Below are positions 6,981-9,215 of a stretch of DNA of 9,215 bases, in pieces. The notes under the pieces were generated by a model. It was not told where the DNA came from and searched no databases. It was given only the letters and a program-made list of their open reading frames with translations. Source of the stretch: an uncultured Gammaproteobacteria bacterium. Its GTDB lineage: Bacteria; Pseudomonadota; Gammaproteobacteria; Pseudomonadales; UBA5518. A program made the position numbers and the translations under genes. Where the stretch lies: positions 1-9,215 of the forward strand of contig CAIXOY010000378.1 in the NCBI GenBank assembly GCA_903921135.1, written 5' to 3'. Every line of letters starts with the position of its first letter. Positions within the stretch are counted from its first letter, which is position 1.

Positions 6981-7487
6981 TCAGCCGCCGAGAGCGCCGG
7001 CCGACTCCGCGTACCGGCCATCGACGAACAGCAAGCCGCTTCCCCCGACGCATGCGAACTCCTCTACCTCGCCGACGAGGATCCGGTGATCGCCGCCCGG
7101 ATGGATCGCGCGCAATACACAGCTGAAGCGGGTGATGCAGCCGCGGAGCGAAGGGATGCCATGTGCATCGGGCTGCCAGTCGATGCCCTCGAAAGGATCA
7201 CCGGCGCTGGATGCAAAGCGGTCGGCAAGGCAGCGCTGGTTCCGCGAGAGTACGTGGATGGCGAAGCGCGACGCCGCGCAGAAGTCCGGACAGGATGCGT
7301 GACGCTCGCCGATGCTCCAGAGCACCAGAGGCGGAACCAGTGACACCGGTGCGAAGGAGTTGATGGTCATTCCGCGAGGCTGCCGCGCACCGGCTATCGT
7401 CACCACCGCAACGCCCGTTGCGAAGCTGCCGAGGGCCCGTCGATAGCCCGGAATATCGGACGCGGGCGCGGTATTGACCGCGCTCAT
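6981..7487 (-). CDS. Flavin reductase (HpaC/RutF-type, flavin reductase-like FMN-binding domain)
   Basis: A 168-residue split-barrel flavin reductase, the normal length for the family. Members reduce FMN or FAD with NAD(P)H and pass the free reduced flavin to a monooxygenase. The sequence has FATGVAVVTI near residues 22-31 and the flavin-binding stretch GMTINSFAPVSLVPPLVLWSI from about residue 39. Later it has the conserved C-terminal GGDHRILVGEV, whose GDH motif is typical of NADH-dependent members. The start is the ATG at 7485-7487, whose last bases overlap the esterase stop as ATGA, arguing for translational coupling; the frame stays open far upstream, but that part is only the shadow of the esterase gene. 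The oxidoreductase follows 10 bases after its stop. The LLM monooxygenase at 1759-2982 is the only flavin-dependent monooxygenase in the window and so the likely recipient of reduced flavin. Which flavin and which nicotinamide it prefers cannot be read from sequence. Confidence 0.92.
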   Translation of the reverse strand: MSAVNTAPASDIPGYRRALGSFATGVAVVTIAGARQPRGMTINSFAPVSLVPPLVLWSIGERHASCPDFCAASRFAIHVLSRNQRCLADRFASSAGDPFEGIDWQPDAHGIPSLRGCITRFSCVLRAIHPGGDHRILVGEVEEFACVGGSGLLFVDGRYAESAGALGG

Positions 7488-8413
7488 GGCGTGCCCGCGG
7501 TTGCCCGCAGCCAGGTGGCGCGCAGCATTCCCGCCACGTGTTGCACGGCATCCATGCCCGCATCGATGATCCCGCCGAAGGAAAAGAACCCGTGCACCAT
7601 CCCTTCGTATCGGAAGCACGATGCATCCACGCCCGCCAACCGCAGGCGCTCGACCCACGCGATTGCCTCGTCCTCCAGGGGGTCCAGGTTCGTGGTGATC
7701 ACGTGGGCGCGAGCAAGGCCGCGCACGTCGCGTGCGCGCAGAGGCGAGACGCGCGGGTTCAGGAGGTCCGTGCCTGCGTGCAAGGCGATCACGCCTTCCA
7801 GTGCTGCATCGCTCAGGAAATAGTCCCGGCTCACACGGCTGACGGATTTCGACGCCATGTCGAGCATCGGATAGATCAGGATCTGGGCGAGTGGCTGTGG
7901 CAGCCCAGCCGTCAGCGCGTCCAGACAGAGCGCAGCCGCCAGATAGCCGCCGGCGCTGTCGCCCGCCACCGCGATGCGGTTCGCGTCCCCGATCCCACCG
8001 GCTCCCCGGCAAAGCGCGCGATAGACCGCCACGCAATCGTCCAGGGGTGCGGGGAAAGGGTTCTCCGGCGCTTGCCGGTAAGCCGGCACCACCACTGCGC
8101 AATTGCCTTCGCGTGCTAGCCATGTACTGGTCGCATCGAAATCTGCTGGCCGGAGTGTGACGCAGCCGCCACCGTGCAGGAAGAGCAGGACAGGCAGCCC
8201 GTCGCCCGCACCCTCCGGCTGGTAGACCAGCGCAGGCACGTCGCCCGCCGGCCCCGGAAAGCAGACTTCCCTGCGCGTGACCCCGGGTGCGGGTGGCGGT
8301 GACAGGGCCCGCCAGAGTTCGCTGAAGGCCTTGCGTTGCTCGTCGATGGGAGGGGCGCTGTCGGCGGCGGGGATGCCATCCAGAAAGGCCTGGACCTGGG
8401 GGTGTACGAACAT
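7484..8413 (-). CDS. Alpha/beta hydrolase, hormone-sensitive-lipase (family IV) esterase-like
   Basis: A 309-residue esterase/lipase of the HSL or bacterial family IV type. These enzymes hydrolyse short to medium carboxyl esters. The oxyanion motif HGGG is at residues 80-83, the nucleophile motif GDSAGG contains Ser153, the acid is probably Asp244 (NLDPLEDEAIAW, the usual DPLxDE pattern) and the base is His274 (GMVHGFFSF). All are in the expected order and spacing, so the enzyme should be active. PAYRQAPENPFPAPLDD, after the HGGG strand, is also canonical. The start at 8411-8413 is preferred because AGGAG lies 6 bases upstream; the in-frame ATG at 8444-8446 would add 11 residues without a clear ribosome site. 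No signal peptide, so probably cytoplasmic. The stop overlaps the flavin reductase start by 4 bases. It follows the SDR gene by 84 bases and differs in family from the hydrolase at 880-1737, so the two are unlikely to be duplicates. Confidence 0.92.
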   Translation of the reverse strand: MFVHPQVQAFLDGIPAADSAPPIDEQRKAFSELWRALSPPPAPGVTRREVCFPGPAGDVPALVYQPEGAGDGLPVLLFLHGGGCVTLRPADFDATSTWLAREGNCAVVVPAYRQAPENPFPAPLDDCVAVYRALCRGAGGIGDANRIAVAGDSAGGYLAAALCLDALTAGLPQPLAQILIYPMLDMASKSVSRVSRDYFLSDAALEGVIALHAGTDLLNPRVSPLRARDVRGLARAHVITTNLDPLEDEAIAWVERLRLAGVDASCFRYEGMVHGFFSFGGIIDAGMDAVQHVAGMLRATWLRATAGTP

Positions 8414-8419
8414 CGGGAA

Positions 8420-8424
8420 CTCCT
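8420..8424 (-). promoter_or_regulatory. Ribosome binding site of the family IV esterase
   Basis: AGGAG on the minus strand, 6 bases before the ATG at 8411-8413. It is the strongest ribosome site in the window. It decides the start of the esterase in favour of the MFVHPQVQ N-terminus. Confidence 0.75.
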
Positions 8425-8453
8425 GTTGCGGTGCGTGCGCCGACACGCTAGCC

Positions 8454-8472
8454 GTCCGGGCCTTGCCCGGGC
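8454..8472. other. GC-rich hairpin between SDR and esterase genes
   Basis: CCGGGC (8456-8461) and GCCCGG (8465-8470) pair perfectly around a three-base loop, and a T-G and a G-C pair extend the stem to eight. It lies in the 84-base gap 8414-8497, downstream of the SDR stop and upstream of the esterase ribosome site. In the direction of these genes no T-run follows; a T-rich stretch occurs only on the opposite strand. It could dampen or stabilise the message rather than end it. The rest of the gap shows no clear promoter. Confidence 0.4.
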
Positions 8473-8497
8473 ACCTTTCTTAGGACAGGAGAATGGC

Positions 8498-9215
8498 TCA
8501 GCGGCAGAGATAGCCTCCGTCCACCGCGAAGTTCGCGCCGAGGGCGTAACTCGACCGGTCACTCAGCAGCCACAACACGGCCTCGGCAATCTCTTCCGGG
8601 CGCCCCAGTCGTCCGATCGGCTCCGATTGCAACAACAGGTCGCGCAGCCCGGGCGTTCTCTCCATCATTCCCGTCATCATCGGCGTCTCGGTGACGCCGG
8701 GTGACAGCGCGTTCACGCGCACGCCTCGCGGGCCGTATTCGAGTGCTGCTACGCGGGTGAGGCCAAGTACGCCGGATTTTGCGGCGCAATAGGCCGCCAT
8801 GTTGTATTGGCCGACGTCGGCCAGCGCCGAGGCGCAGTTGACGATGCCCCCGCCGCCGCCTGCCAGCATGGCCGGGATCTGGTATCGCATGCAGTTCCAC
8901 ACGCCCTTCAGATTCACCGCGATCACGCGGTCGAAATCGTCTTCCGGATATTCGGGCGTGGCGGCGAGCGGTCCATCGATGCCTGCGTTGTTGAACGCAC
9001 CGTCGAGACGTCCGAAGGTGTCCAGCGTGAAGTCGACGAGGGCCTTCACGGTGGTGCCGTCTGCCACGTCGACCGGGAACACTCTCGCTGCTTCGCCGAT
9101 ATCGTCAGCGACGCCGAGCAGATCCGGTGCCGTGGTGCCCGCGAGCACCACTCGTGCACCTTCCTTCGCCAGCAAACGCGCGGTTGCCGCGCCGATGCCT
9201 TTGCCGGCGCCGGTG
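8498..9215 (-). CDS. SDR-family NAD(P)-dependent oxidoreductase, 5'-truncated by the window edge
   Basis: A classical short-chain dehydrogenase/reductase lacking only its first few residues, which lie beyond base 9215; 238 residues are visible, against about 250 for the family. The first visible residues read TGAGKGIG, the nucleotide-binding TGxxxGxG motif, so perhaps ten residues are missing. NNAG is at visible residues 75-78, the helix-4 Asn at 101 (VNLKG), and the catalytic Ser129, Tyr142 and Lys146 (YCAAK) are all present. SPGVTETPM and the C-terminal FAVDGGYLCR are family-typical. After the second strand (VVLAGTT) there is neither the usual Asp of NAD users nor a clear Arg, so cofactor preference is uncertain. 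Members interconvert alcohols and ketones. It is the first visible gene of the leftward cluster; 84 bases with a hairpin separate it from the esterase. A role in making a ketone for the flavin monooxygenase is plausible but unproven. Its promoter is outside the window. Confidence 0.92.
   Translation of the reverse strand, partial: TGAGKGIGAATARLLAKEGARVVLAGTTAPDLLGVADDIGEAARVFPVDVADGTTVKALVDFTLDTFGRLDGAFNNAGIDGPLAATPEYPEDDFDRVIAVNLKGVWNCMRYQIPAMLAGGGGGIVNCASALADVGQYNMAAYCAAKSGVLGLTRVAALEYGPRGVRVNALSPGVTETPMMTGMMERTPGLRDLLLQSEPIGRLGRPEEIAEAVLWLLSDRSSYALGANFAVDGGYLCR

Noticed and set aside
6971..7021. Longer N-terminus of the LhgO-like oxidoreductase
   Set aside because: It would overlap the flavin reductase by 41 bases and adds 17 residues before the FAD-binding strand. 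The ATG at 6968-6970 fits the fold and the 10-base spacing.
7488..8123. Upstream extension of the flavin reductase frame over the esterase gene
   Set aside because: The added residues are a low-complexity Arg/Gly/Pro-rich translation of the esterase in another frame. The reductase fold begins at the ATG at 7485-7487, which overlaps the esterase stop by 4 bases.
8454..8480. Rightward rho-independent terminator (hairpin followed by a T-rich stretch)
   Set aside because: The hairpin is followed by CACCTTTCTT on the plus strand, but no rightward gene ends here and the T-tract is interrupted.

Overview
The window is GC-rich, tightly packed bacterial DNA, most likely from a proteobacterium (perhaps a gammaproteobacterium). 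I base that on the codon use, the gene families and the four-base stop/start overlaps; the exact taxon cannot be read from this sequence. I see no rRNA, tRNA, CRISPR array, insertion sequence, prophage gene or origin.

Layout: one gene runs rightward at the left edge (1-870). It is a 5'-truncated SMP-30/gluconolactonase-type beta-propeller enzyme. Everything else runs leftward and reads, in order of transcription, from the right edge: a 5'-truncated SDR dehydrogenase (8498-9215); an HSL/family IV alpha/beta-hydrolase esterase (7484-8413); an HpaC/RutF-type flavin reductase (6981-7487), overlapping the esterase by 4 bases; an LhgO-like FAD-dependent oxidoreductase (5849-6970); a large MalT-like LuxR regulator of the LAL class (3099-5852), again with a 4-base overlap; a 116-base gap; a luciferase-like (LLM) flavin-dependent monooxygenase (1759-2982); and, 21 bases later, a second alpha/beta hydrolase resembling meta-cleavage-product hydrolases (880-1737). 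The two leftmost genes converge with only 9 bases between stop codons, and two small stem-loops overlap that junction.

Together these look like a catabolic gene cluster. A flavin reductase and an LLM monooxygenase are the two halves of a classical two-component monooxygenase. The SDR could oxidise an alcohol to a ketone. The monooxygenase could then insert oxygen (Baeyer-Villiger type) or cleave a ring. The SMP-30-like protein and the two hydrolases could open a lactone or ester, or cleave a C-C bond. The LhgO-like flavoenzyme could oxidise a hydroxy acid. A large ATP-dependent regulator encoded among these enzymes is the obvious candidate for local control. The substrate is not determinable here. 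The enzyme families are well supported; the shared pathway is inference from gene order.
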